A stretch of 26,009 nt of DNA from a virus: the IMG/VR virus record IMGVR_UViG_3300006101_000058, positions 1 through 26,009 of that record, one strand, 5' to 3'. Within the stretch, counting starts at the first letter, position 1. Each line of letters opens with the position of its first letter. This document shows positions 6,944 through 15,078 of this stretch, piece after piece. Under the pieces are notes generated by a model, which did no database searches, was not told where the DNA came from, and saw only the letters and a list, made by a program, of their open reading frames with translations. The translations under genes and the position numbers were made by a program.

Positions 6944-7384
6944 TTAGTTGCCTGTAGAAAGTTTGTTTTTTATATGACTGCCGTGTATGCGGCACACTAT
7001 CTGCCCGTTGTACCAAGCGTCTGATTCCAGTACTTGATGACGGAACTGTTCGCGGGCTTCAATATAGTTGCATTCGGCCTTGCTTTTACAGTAAAATAGT
7101 ATCTGTCTAGTGAAGTTGTCGGCGCCCAGCGCCAGTAGGTCTTGGTTCAGTTGATCGTTGCTGCCGTAGTATTGTTGCCAGTCTGAGTCTATCTTGCTGC
7201 GGATGCGTTTTCGTTTCTTGTTGCCGTTTTTGAGTTTGACTACCTTGTACGTGGTCTTGCTGAATTTTGCTAGTTTTTTGCCGATGTATCGACGTCCGGT
7301 TGTGGTGTTTGTGATCAGGTACACAAAGCCCACACAGTCTTCGGGCAGTTGGTTGATCTGGGTGTTTTCGTATAACCATGACAT
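6944..7384 (-). CDS. GIY-YIG family endonuclease, probably free-standing homing type
   Basis: 146 residues. The GIY half appears as 'GFVYLITN' (residues 19-26) and the YIG half as 'RRYIGKK' (31-37). 'SDWQQYYGSND' follows near residue 67, and the likely metal-binding glutamate is E109 in 'NYIEAREQF'. The C-terminal 'WYNGQIVCRIHGSH' is also typical of the phage version, so the protein looks complete. These enzymes cut DNA at a specific or semi-specific site and promote their own spread, like the Seg proteins of T4. It is the last gene of the minus-strand operon, three nt after the dehydrogenase stop, and it borders the hairpin-rich gap. No interrupted host gene is visible, so it is not in an obvious intron. 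Confidence 0.85.
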   Translation of the reverse strand: MSWLYENTQINQLPEDCVGFVYLITNTTTGRRYIGKKLAKFSKTTYKVVKLKNGNKKRKRIRSKIDSDWQQYYGSNDQLNQDLLALGADNFTRQILFYCKSKAECNYIEAREQFRHQVLESDAWYNGQIVCRIHGSHIKNKLSTGN

Positions 7385-7387
7385 GGA

Positions 7388-7972
7388 CTATTGTTTATGA
7401 TCAAAATTCACCCACCCTATAATTTCTTCAATGCATGTGTTTGGTTGAGCATTAGTAATTAGCTCAATGTACGAACAGATATCTGCTGTGTCAATTCCGT
7501 TCCCAGTCCAGCTGGATCTGTTGCGAGTCAAATCAGTATCCAGCCGATCGAGGGTGAGTAGACTGGTTTTGAACGGTACCTTGTTGTCTTTGAATGCTCG
7601 TGTCCACTGGCGACTGTGTTCTTTCAAGGCTGCCTTGCTCACACGATAGGTTTCAAAACTTGGAATCGGCGCCGACACTGTTTCACTGCCGACACTGCCT
7701 ATGTTGACAATATATCCTGACTTGTTTTCTTTGGCCCACAGATCTCCAACTGCATACAACAACTGAACCTGTGCAAAATTGGCCCAGGGCTCTTGAAATG
7801 GTCCGTCAAATGCGTTGTTAACAAACACGTCATAGTCTAAACTGATCTTGGCCAACTTTTCTGTATCTTTTGTGATGTCAAAGCCGTTGCCTCGGCAGTA
7901 ACTGTCGCCGCCAAAACGGTCAATCATGGCAAGTCCTAGGCCCTTGCTACCGCCAGTAATCATGTATTTCAT
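7388..7972 (-). CDS. Short-chain dehydrogenase/reductase
   Basis: 194 residues, short for the family (usually about 250). The Rossmann cofactor motif is 'TGGSKGLG' (residues 6-13), the 'NNAG'-type motif is 'VNNA' (51-54), and the active site is S93, Y109 and K113 (YRVSK). All three catalytic residues are present, so an active NAD(P)-dependent oxidoreductase is expected. The C-terminal substrate-binding part is reduced. The ATG overlaps the stop of the radical SAM gene by four bases (ATGA), indicating translational coupling and probable action in the same pathway. The substrate is unknown; a sugar, or the product of the radical SAM enzymes, is the natural guess. A similar gene is not part of the T4 core. 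Confidence 0.85.
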   Translation of the reverse strand: MKYMITGGSKGLGLAMIDRFGGDSYCRGNGFDITKDTEKLAKISLDYDVFVNNAFDGPFQEPWANFAQVQLLYAVGDLWAKENKSGYIVNIGSVGSETVSAPIPSFETYRVSKAALKEHSRQWTRAFKDNKVPFKTSLLTLDRLDTDLTRNRSSWTGNGIDTADICSYIELITNAQPNTCIEEIIGWVNFDHKQ

Positions 7973-9081
7973 CGTTTACTTCCTCCTTGATCCCATACTT
8001 TGGTAATTTTAGAACCACAGGTCATGGCACACTCAAACAAACGACCGTTGGCCAGTGTTTTGTTCCACGACTTTACTAGATCTGCCCACATAGAATTACT
8101 AAAAATTTCTTCTAAACTGTGCAGATTAATATTGAAACTGTCTAAATCGTAACTTTCCAAAAACGACCTAACTTGATTTTTGCCATCAACTGTGCTCAAC
8201 TGGTTGGACTCGGGCAACACACCTGCCTCGTAAAATCTACGATCGTACAGATTATGATTAAAAAAGTTACAGGGCAATACCAATCCTTCTGCATTGACAA
8301 CAACCTTGGGGCCAATCATGGCATCGCATTTGATTTCTGTGGTATCAAAATAGTCTTTAATATTGCTGTACTGTCGTTTTAATTCTGGTAAAAACAGCAT
8401 GCTCTGATTGCGGTACTCGGGATTAACAGGCGGTTCTATAACATACTCGTCCCTGACAGGCCATGCTGTCATTTCTTCAACAGTCCTGTGATTAAAAAAT
8501 CTTCCAGTTTTTCTAATCAACACATTAAAAAAACCCAAATCCTTGCCCAGCTGTTTGGCCTTTTCTACCTGATGCTCGTTGTGTTGAAACACAATAAAAT
8601 TCCATTGAGCACGACCCCCTGCGTCAATAAAAGACTTGGCATTTTTGATCACTTTGTTATAGTTTACATTTTTCCTATACAAATGTAAAGTATCTTCCAG
8701 GCCATCGATACCAAAATCTATTTGTCCATAACCGGCCATGATCCTGGCAATTTCTGCCCAGTACTCTGGTTCATGCACACCACCGTTAGTATGAAAATAC
8801 AACCACAGTGTGGGATTCTTTTTACGAAAATCACGCAAGATATCCAAAAAATTTGGATGCATAATAGGATCGCCGTAGCTACCACAGAAAAAAATCTGAT
8901 TCAGACCTTTGCATATTCCAGCGATAAAAGTTTGATCTATTACAGTACGATCGAGATGGCACAGCGGCATTCTTTTGTTGATACCGCGACCATTTTCATT
9001 GCGAGGACATTGCGGGCATGCGGCATTACAGTAACTGGTAATTTCCAGTTGATATTCCTGTATGTCTGTTACATTAAACAT
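7969..9081 (-). CDS. Radical SAM protein with SPASM-like C-terminus
   Basis: 370 residues. C18, C22 and C25 form the CxxxCxxC motif (SYCNAACPQC) that binds the [4Fe-4S] cluster cleaving S-adenosylmethionine. 'FFCGSYGDPIMHP' (64-76) fills the place of the GGEP motif, and 'DFGIDGL' (122-128) is a core strand. Extra cysteines C252 and C271, and C351 and C355 near the end, suggest a SPASM-type auxiliary cluster domain; these occur in peptide-modifying and sugar-acting radical SAM enzymes. I chose the ATG at 9079-9081 because AAAGGG lies seven to eight nt upstream and it overlaps the preceding stop by eight bases; an ATG ten codons earlier lies deeper in the preceding gene. The substrate is unknown. 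Confidence 0.88.
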   Translation of the reverse strand: MFNVTDIQEYQLEITSYCNAACPQCPRNENGRGINKRMPLCHLDRTVIDQTFIAGICKGLNQIFFCGSYGDPIMHPNFLDILRDFRKKNPTLWLYFHTNGGVHEPEYWAEIARIMAGYGQIDFGIDGLEDTLHLYRKNVNYNKVIKNAKSFIDAGGRAQWNFIVFQHNEHQVEKAKQLGKDLGFFNVLIRKTGRFFNHRTVEEMTAWPVRDEYVIEPPVNPEYRNQSMLFLPELKRQYSNIKDYFDTTEIKCDAMIGPKVVVNAEGLVLPCNFFNHNLYDRRFYEAGVLPESNQLSTVDGKNQVRSFLESYDLDSFNINLHSLEEIFSNSMWADLVKSWNKTLANGRLFECAMTCGSKITKVWDQGGSKR

Positions 9082-9574
9082 CGGGCAACCCTTTAAAAAA
9101 ATCTTTAGCATGATCCAATGTCTGTTTGTTGGTTTTAAAAATAGTATTATCTAATTTTGGCCCAGGCTTGCGTAAAGAAATTAACCACAGTGGCGCCGGG
9201 GTGGTAAACTCCAAGACCCAAGTGCCGTTGTGCCCTAGATACAGATTGGGACTGATGTAGTAAGGATCGCTGTCGGTTTTGTGTAGATAAATTGGAAAAA
9301 ATTTACCATCCCACAATTCTCTCTCAAGTGAAATTTGATCCATACTGATTGCCGTTATTTCTACATGTTTGTCAATATTGCTGTTGCTAGCATCGTCGAT
9401 GGTTTTGCCGTAGTGTGTAATTTTTAATGAATGCAATTCGTCTGGTATGTTGAGTTCAAAACTGTATTGGTCCTGTGCAGGACCGTCGGCCAAGGTCAAA
9501 TAATCGTCTACAATTATTTTTACCAGTGGATCTCCTAATCCTCGTTCGACGCTTAAAGAAATATCTAATTTCAA
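9074..9574 (-). CDS. Unknown beta-rich protein between two radical SAM genes
   Basis: 166 residues, no recognised enzyme motif. It alternates short strands and turns and contains 'LWDGKFFPIYLHKTD', then 'YLGHNGTWVLEF' near residue 115. This pattern of a lysine-rich 'G-K-x-x-P-I-Y' followed by 'Y-L-G-x-N-G-x-W' recalls a widespread phage protein family of beta-sandwich, possibly carbohydrate-binding type; I recall this from memory and give it low weight. Start: TTG at 9572-9574 overlaps the preceding TGA (TTGA) and has GGAG seven nt upstream, a clear coupled start. An in-frame ATG 26 codons earlier lies inside the preceding gene and is less likely. Being sandwiched between two radical SAM genes suggests a partner, substrate or carrier role. 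Confidence 0.7.
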   Translation of the reverse strand: MKLDISLSVERGLGDPLVKIIVDDYLTLADGPAQDQYSFELNIPDELHSLKITHYGKTIDDASNSNIDKHVEITAISMDQISLERELWDGKFFPIYLHKTDSDPYYISPNLYLGHNGTWVLEFTTPAPLWLISLRKPGPKLDNTIFKTNKQTLDHAKDFFKGLPDV

Positions 9575-11073
9575 TGTATCACTCCAGCTAGTCGTGCAAT
9601 TCTTTCCTGGTACTTGTCCATCATAATTTTGATTTGATCGTCGCCCTTCCAAAAGGTATAACCTAGATTTACTGCATGTTCTTGGGCTTCAAGTCGTCGC
9701 ATGATGCGTTCTTTGTAGGTTAATTCTGGATTATCCAAGCATTTCCAGTCGGCACCCTGGGGGCGATTGCCGTTGACGCCGATCAAGTTTAGGCGCTCTG
9801 GATAATCGTACATTTCGGTTCCTTCTTCAATGGTCAAGGTGGTTCCTAAATTCACACCGATCACTGTGCCGTCGGCCACATATCTTTGATAACGAGTCAG
9901 CATTTCTAGAGTCTGGTCAAAGTCTTCTCTAGTCTCGGTGGGAAAGCCCACAATGATAAGAAAATACACTTGTATTTTGTTCTTGCTGTATTCTTCCATG
10001 TTATAATCTAAGTCAGCACCGGTAAAGCCCTTGCGCATGTGTTTTCTTACACGATCACTACCGGTTTCTATTCCGATAACCATGGTATCTGCACCACCTT
10101 GTGCCATGATTTCAAAATCAGCTGATTTAAAATTACTGTAAGGTTGCACAATAGCATGACTACTGTATTTGAAATATCTGTTTGGCAAATTATTTTTTTT
10201 GTAGTAATCCACTAAGGTTTGATTGAATTCTCTGAAATCTTTCACACTTCCGTTGCACAATGCGTCATGAAAAAAGTAATCGCGCACTTGATAGTGTTCG
10301 TAGTAATGTATCATCTCGTCAGCCAACTGTTTACCGCGTTTGAATCTATAGCCTCCCTGCATGGTAGGAATGTCACAAAATACACAATTTCTTACACAAC
10401 CTCGACTAGTTTCCATCGGCAGTACTCCGGTAGTATAACCACTTTGGTATTTGGTAATGTCAAAGTCGCTAAAATCCATTGGAGCATGTTCTTTTATGTT
10501 GCTGTATTCTGCTAAGAAATCGGTGTCAATACCAGCCACAGAATAATCACCGGCCATAATAAACGGAATGGTTGTTTCGGCCTCACCACGGATCCAATGA
10601 TCGATCAACTGTTGATCTTTTAAAAAGTGTGCAAATTCAGGACGTTGACTATAGCTTCCGTTTTCTTCTCGTATCAGTCCTTGTCCCCCCACAATCACTT
10701 CTACCGTAGATAGTTTTCTTAATCGAGTTAAAAACTCCACACAAAATCTTTGTGCTTGCCAGCTGAACACACTGATAAATAATTTTTTTGGTTTCTCCAA
10801 CAGTATCTGATCAATCCATTGTTGAACAAATAGATCTAACGTTTTTTGTGCAACTTGACCAATTTTTTTATTTTTGACAAATAAAAACTCGTCAATTTCG
10901 TTAAACAGTCCTGCATCTGTGTTTTTTTTGAAATCTGTAAAGTAATCGATATTGATATCTAAAATACGACTTGTAACATTCAAGCGATTTAAAATACCTT
11001 TGATGATTGCTGGTGCTGCTGCTGGACGCACTGGTGCCACTCTAGGTATAGTTAAAATCACTACGTCAGTCAT
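9571..11073 (-). CDS. B12-binding-type radical SAM protein
   Basis: 500 residues. Residues 1-170 look like the Rossmann-type B12-binding domain common to this class, with 'VIVGGQG' (126-132) and 'IRGEAE' (161-166) before the radical SAM core. C226, C230 and C233 form the CxxxCxxC motif (SRGCVRNCVFC). 'GADTMVIGIETGSDRVRKHM' near residue 330 and 'YFLIIVGFPTETREDF' near residue 370 are standard core strands of Elp3/MiaB-like radical SAM proteins. No DxHxxG cobalamin-lower-ligand motif is seen, so B12 may bind base-off without a His ligand or may not be bound. Members methylate or rearrange unactivated carbons. It is coupled to gp46 by an ATGA overlap with GGAG six nt upstream. Confidence 0.88.
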   Translation of the reverse strand: MTDVVILTIPRVAPVRPAAAPAIIKGILNRLNVTSRILDINIDYFTDFKKNTDAGLFNEIDEFLFVKNKKIGQVAQKTLDLFVQQWIDQILLEKPKKLFISVFSWQAQRFCVEFLTRLRKLSTVEVIVGGQGLIREENGSYSQRPEFAHFLKDQQLIDHWIRGEAETTIPFIMAGDYSVAGIDTDFLAEYSNIKEHAPMDFSDFDITKYQSGYTTGVLPMETSRGCVRNCVFCDIPTMQGGYRFKRGKQLADEMIHYYEHYQVRDYFFHDALCNGSVKDFREFNQTLVDYYKKNNLPNRYFKYSSHAIVQPYSNFKSADFEIMAQGGADTMVIGIETGSDRVRKHMRKGFTGADLDYNMEEYSKNKIQVYFLIIVGFPTETREDFDQTLEMLTRYQRYVADGTVIGVNLGTTLTIEEGTEMYDYPERLNLIGVNGNRPQGADWKCLDNPELTYKERIMRRLEAQEHAVNLGYTFWKGDDQIKIMMDKYQERIARLAGVIH

Positions 11074-12833
11074 GCCATCTCCACGTCTGTGTTATAGCTG
11101 GTATAGCCATTCTCTTTGACCACTTTTAGTATATTCTCCACTCGGCCAGCCAGCTCGTCTCGGTGACTGACCAACCATATGCTCTTGTGGCGCTCGCGAC
11201 TCATGTGCTTGAGCAAGGCCAGGGCCGCTTCCACACCAGCTGTGTCCAAGCCGTTGTCGATCATTTCATCTATGAACAGAAGGTTGATTGGCTGGTACAA
11301 ACTTTCAAACACATCACGGAAGGCCCAGCTCATGCTGAGAATCAGTCGGTTGCGTTCACCTCTACTGAGATTGTCAAAGTCCAGCTCGCGGCCCAGCTCT
11401 TCGATCAAAACTGTGAGGTCATTCTGGAATATGACTGTGTGCGGCAGTCCCATGCTGTCCAGATAGTGTGTGAGTCTGGCATTCAGGTAACTGAGATTCT
11501 GTTCTATGATCTTTTTGCGTATGAAACTGTCCTTGCTGGTCAGCAGTTTGAGCAAGAACTCCTGATGCTCTTGCAAGCGAGTGAGTTCATTCATGCTGTC
11601 GTAGGAGACTTCTTGCAAGGCAGCCTGGGTCATTTCTTCAATCTGTTCAGTGTAAGGGTCGATTTCTTGTCGCTTGTGATCAATCTGCTGTACGAGACCG
11701 GCCACTGTGGCACGATGCTGAATCGCGTCAGCTTCGTTGTCATAGAACATCTTGGGCGGTCTCCCCAGCGTGCCCAGGGTTTCAACTGCAAGCTCGAGGT
11801 CTGCCAAGAGCTGTGCATGTGCCAGGCTTGCTGTTCTAGCTGTTGCCAGATCCTCCTGTTTCGCTGTCACGACCGATTGGTGCTTGTTGTCGTGGAAGGG
11901 CTGGCCGCAGGTATGGCATTCGTGACTCTCCAGCGTTGCAATTTCTTTCGACAGTTTGTCTATCGTTTTGTTTTCTCGATCACGGTCCAGTTTGGTGCGG
12001 CTGATCTGACCGGATAGATCGTTGAAGTCTTTTCTTTTTTGATCCCAAGCCCGGTGTGCTTGATGCGCTGCAATTTCGTCTTCGATCTGTATATTTTGTA
12101 GCGCCTCGAGTGCTTTTTCCAGTTCCTGTACGTCAGTGGAATGTTTTTCCGCCCATAGTCGTTGTCTACGTTTGAGATTTTCAATCTGTTCTTGGATGCG
12201 TTGATTGGCCTCTTGCACAGCTCGTATCCTGAACTCTTCTTGCTGTATGGCATCTCGTGTGCCCTTGTTCAACTCTTTGATGCGATCGGCTCGATCGCTC
12301 AGTTGTGTGATGCCCAACAACTGCTCGATTATGGTGCGTTGATCGTTGGCCTTGAGACTCAAGAATGGTTCGGTATAGGTATTCAAGGCCATGATGTGTT
12401 TGAACATGTCGTGGCTGAGTCCCAGCACCGACTCGATGGCTTCCTGTGTTTCTCGGCTGTCGCCCTGTGCTTCGTCCGCGGCGACCTTTTGTTCGCTGTT
12501 GACATAGAATTTCAGTAGGTTGGGCTTGCGACCACGTTCGATTCGATACGCCTGTGCGCCCAACACAAAGTCCAGACTGACCAGCATGCCCTTGCCGTTG
12601 GTCTTGTTGACCAGGTTGTCTTTTCTGATATTGCTGAGTGCGTTGCCATACAAGGCATAGCTGAGTGCGTTGATGATGGTGGTCTTGCCGGTGCCGTTGC
12701 GACTGCCGTCACCGCCCAGGTCAAGATTTTCACCCAACACAAGAGTAAGGTCTGACCGATCAAAATCGATGGCCTGTGTGGCATTGCCCACACTCATGAA
12801 GTTTTTAACGGTTAGTTTTTTAATTTGGATCAT
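11070..12833 (-). CDS. 46: Recombination endonuclease subunit gp46 (Rad50/SbcC-like ATPase)
   Basis: 587 residues (T4 gp46 has 560). An SMC-type ATPase that with gp47 resects DNA ends for recombination-dependent replication and host DNA breakdown. Walker A is 'GSRNGTGKTT' (43-52). Long coiled coils flank a zinc-hook 'CHTCGQ' near residue 305. The ABC signature is 'LSRGERNRLILS' near residue 495, Walker B is 'LLFIDEMIDNGLD' near 518, and the switch is 'VSHRDE'. All key residues are present, so it should be active. It overlaps the SGNH-like gene upstream and the B12 radical SAM gene downstream by four bases each. In T4 gene 46 directly follows gene 47; here five to seven reading frames separate them. 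Confidence 0.95.
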   Translation of the reverse strand: MIQIKKLTVKNFMSVGNATQAIDFDRSDLTLVLGENLDLGGDGSRNGTGKTTIINALSYALYGNALSNIRKDNLVNKTNGKGMLVSLDFVLGAQAYRIERGRKPNLLKFYVNSEQKVAADEAQGDSRETQEAIESVLGLSHDMFKHIMALNTYTEPFLSLKANDQRTIIEQLLGITQLSDRADRIKELNKGTRDAIQQEEFRIRAVQEANQRIQEQIENLKRRQRLWAEKHSTDVQELEKALEALQNIQIEDEIAAHQAHRAWDQKRKDFNDLSGQISRTKLDRDRENKTIDKLSKEIATLESHECHTCGQPFHDNKHQSVVTAKQEDLATARTASLAHAQLLADLELAVETLGTLGRPPKMFYDNEADAIQHRATVAGLVQQIDHKRQEIDPYTEQIEEMTQAALQEVSYDSMNELTRLQEHQEFLLKLLTSKDSFIRKKIIEQNLSYLNARLTHYLDSMGLPHTVIFQNDLTVLIEELGRELDFDNLSRGERNRLILSMSWAFRDVFESLYQPINLLFIDEMIDNGLDTAGVEAALALLKHMSRERHKSIWLVSHRDELAGRVENILKVVKENGYTSYNTDVEMA

Positions 12834-13546
12834 ATGGTGTTTAAGTTTAACATATTAAGATATTGATCACAAACACTTTGGAGAATTTTTTTGTCAGTTA
12901 TATGATAGTAGGGTCGAGCTATAGATGAATCGTAGTAGTCCCAAAGATTGATGCAATTTTCTTTTTCTTTATATTTTGAAAAGTTCCAATCTTGTGCAGG
13001 TTTAAAATTTTTATGTTCAAATCCACCCTGACTCCAGGCCCATCCTTTGACATTCTTAGCAGAATCAATCATTGATAGGGTTTGTTGTATAAAAATATAA
13101 TTTTTTTCAATTGTCGACGGCATATCTACATACCGCATAAAAAAGTTTTTAATTTTGTCTACACAGGCAGTGGTAAAAATATTGTTGTGCAATTTTGGAT
13201 TAAACGGATTAACCCATGACATACACAATAACTCCTTGCGGGCACCTGGTGCCAACACATTGTGATATCGATTTATATTATCTGTTTGGGAATCATTTAA
13301 ATTCAAAACAAATTCCTGACGAGTTGATCCAGTAGCGTTATATATTAAATAATCGCACTGATTTTTTAAAGCGTGTTTAACCTGTAGATATATCAAGTAA
13401 TTACTAGCACCCGGTATAGATAAATTAACGACGGTTGTGTTGGGCAATTTTTTAGCCAGCATCTCAGTCCAATTATTGCCATAGTCGGGGTCGCTAGAAC
13501 AAAAACTGTCTCCGCATATATAAAGGGTTTCTTTAGTTAACAGCAT
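12830..13546 (-). CDS. SGNH/GDSL-like hydrolase
   Basis: 238 residues. Block I is 'YICGDSFCSSD', with the nucleophile candidate S14 in G12-D13-S14. 'NLSIPGASNY' (41-50) fits block II with its glycine, 'YNATGSTRQEF' (69-79) fits block III with asparagine N70, and 'YYHI' (213-216) supplies a C-terminal histidine after several aspartates. The block order matches SGNH esterases, which often add or remove acetyl groups on sugars. No signal peptide is seen, so it acts in the cytoplasm or on virions. The start overlaps the epimerase stop by 14 bases, and its stop overlaps the gp46 ATG (ATGA). AT-rich compared with gp46. Substrate unknown; context points to a glycan. Confidence 0.65.
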   Translation of the reverse strand: MLLTKETLYICGDSFCSSDPDYGNNWTEMLAKKLPNTTVVNLSIPGASNYLIYLQVKHALKNQCDYLIYNATGSTRQEFVLNLNDSQTDNINRYHNVLAPGARKELLCMSWVNPFNPKLHNNIFTTACVDKIKNFFMRYVDMPSTIEKNYIFIQQTLSMIDSAKNVKGWAWSQGGFEHKNFKPAQDWNFSKYKEKENCINLWDYYDSSIARPYYHITDKKILQSVCDQYLNMLNLNTI

Positions 13547-14498
13547 TGTTTTGCTGGACTATCCAATCATATAACTTTTTCAACCCATCATCCAATGATT
13601 GAGTATGGGTCCATCCTAGTTTTTCTTTAATCAATCTATTGTCTGAATTTCTACCGTTAACTCCAATAGGACCGTCTACATAATTAATTGAAATATTTTT
13701 TCCTGAAATAGCTATTACTTTTTTTGCTAATTCAGTGATGCTAACTGACTCTTCGCTACCTATGTTAGCTGGCCCAGCAAAATCGCTAGCCATTATTTTA
13801 ATAGTAGCATCCAAACATTCGTCAATATACAAGAATGAACGAGTCTGCGATCCATCCCCCCACACGTCGATTGATCCACCGTCGTGTGCCTGGGCTACCT
13901 TTCGGCAAATAGCTGCCGGCGCCTTTTCTTTGCCGTTGTTCCAGCTAGTTTCAACACCAAAAATATTATGATATCTACCAATATGAACCTCGACTCCGTA
14001 GTTTTTTTTTAAATTTTGATATAAGCGTTCACTAAACAACTTTTCCCACCCATACTCACTGTCAGGCTCGGCCGGATATGCACTACTTTCTTCACAATTG
14101 GGGTTATCAGGGTCAAGTTGATTGTAAGCCGGGTATATACAAGCAGACGAACTAAAAAAGATTTTTGGTTTAGGATTTTTCATCAACTCATTGATAATAT
14201 TTAAATTTATCAAAGCTGAGTTATAAAGAATGTCCATATCGTTTATGCCCGTAAACACGTAGCCTGCTCCGCCCATATCTGCAGCCAATTGATAAATTTC
14301 ATCGACAGGTTCTTCCAACAACATTCTACACACATCACGGTCTCGTAAATCGCCAACAATAAAATTATCAGCAGCGGTTACACTAAATTCTGGCAAATGT
14401 AAATCAACCCCAGTTACATAATGTCCTTGTTTTTTTAATCGGATAACCAAGTGCGACCCAATAAAACCGCCTGCGCCCAAAACTAACATTTTTTTCAT
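13533..14498 (-). CDS. GDP-mannose 3,5-epimerase (GME-like) of the extended SDR family
   Basis: 321 residues. The Rossmann motif GAGGFIG is at 8-14. Compared from memory with the plant enzyme, the catalytic residues C145, Y174, K178 and K217 of Arabidopsis GME correspond here to C120 (SSACIYP), Y149 and K153 (YGWEK), and K192 (GKEKAPAAICRK), all with the same offset of 25. 'LAADMGGAGY', 'DGSQTRSFLYIDEC' and 'GRNSDNRLIKEKLGW' are further family blocks. The enzyme turns GDP-mannose into GDP-L-galactose and GDP-L-gulose in the cytoplasm. Alternatives are UDP- or dTDP-sugar epimerases, but the Cys/Lys pair is specific. AGGAG precedes the ATG by about ten bases, and the gene starts one nt after the upstream stop. 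Confidence 0.88.
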   Translation of the reverse strand: MKKMLVLGAGGFIGSHLVIRLKKQGHYVTGVDLHLPEFSVTAADNFIVGDLRDRDVCRMLLEEPVDEIYQLAADMGGAGYVFTGINDMDILYNSALINLNIINELMKNPKPKIFFSSSACIYPAYNQLDPDNPNCEESSAYPAEPDSEYGWEKLFSERLYQNLKKNYGVEVHIGRYHNIFGVETSWNNGKEKAPAAICRKVAQAHDGGSIDVWGDGSQTRSFLYIDECLDATIKIMASDFAGPANIGSEESVSITELAKKVIAISGKNISINYVDGPIGVNGRNSDNRLIKEKLGWTHTQSLDDGLKKLYDWIVQQNNAVN

Positions 14499-14501
14499 TT
14501 A

Positions 14502-15077
14502 CTATCTGACTCCTAAATTTTTTTGACATTCTGCGGCAAAGTTTTTTAATTCAAGCTGGTGTAATTCGTTGTAATAATAATTAAAATTATAATCTAATAT
14601 ATCTTGCATGTCCATGCACATTTCTTTTAATTCGGCCACGGACTTGTTACAAATTGATTCAACTATGCTAACAACTGCTAACAGTCGATCCACTGGGTCA
14701 TCCACAGCGTCATAATGTTCACTCCAATAGCGATCAAATGTTTTAAATCCAATAGATTTAAGATTAGCTAAACACCCAGTGCTTCCGGCAATTACAAACG
14801 GGCGTTTAGAACTTATTGGTTTAATTGATTTTTCGCTAACATAAACATTTGGATAATCAAACACAGTTTCTGTTATAACGTGTAAAAAAGATTGTTGTGA
14901 TAACGCCGTCGATCCAGATACGTAATTTTCTTTTCTGATATCTTTAAAATTTTTAAAAGAATGATTAGGCAAGATTTGATTAAATGCATCAACCAACCAG
15001 GGGTGGTTGATAAGCAATCGGTCTCTTATTCCGGCATGTTTGTCAATATAAAGTAAATGTAAATGTTCTGGATACAT
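14502..15077 (-). CDS. Glycosyltransferase-like protein, C-terminal half
   Basis: 191 residues. The informative part is 'HVITETVFDYPNVYVSEKSIKPI' (shortened: ITETVF, then VSEKSIKPI) followed by 'KRPFVIAGSTGCL' and 'GFKTFDRYW'. The pattern E-T-x-F ... S-E-K-x-x-K-P-I ... P-F-x-x-x-G ... L-x-x-x-G-F-K-T-F is that of the nucleotide-sugar-binding half of fucosyltransferase- or exostosin-like transferases and of many phage hypothetical proteins. The glutamate and lysine expected for donor binding are present. It lacks the usual N-terminal half, which the preceding gene may supply. Starts one nt after the stop of that gene. AT-rich: 18 G/C in the 60 bases 14581-14640. Function is inferred, not established. 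Confidence 0.55.
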   Translation of the reverse strand: MYPEHLHLLYIDKHAGIRDRLLINHPWLVDAFNQILPNHSFKNFKDIRKENYVSGSTALSQQSFLHVITETVFDYPNVYVSEKSIKPISSKRPFVIAGSTGCLANLKSIGFKTFDRYWSEHYDAVDDPVDRLLAVVSIVESICNKSVAELKEMCMDMQDILDYNFNYYYNELHQLELKNFAAECQKNLGVR

Positions 15078-15078
15078 G

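Noticed and set aside
11163-12017. 284-codon plus-strand frame inside gp46
   Set aside because: Shadow of gp46; no ribosome-binding site and no recognisable domain.
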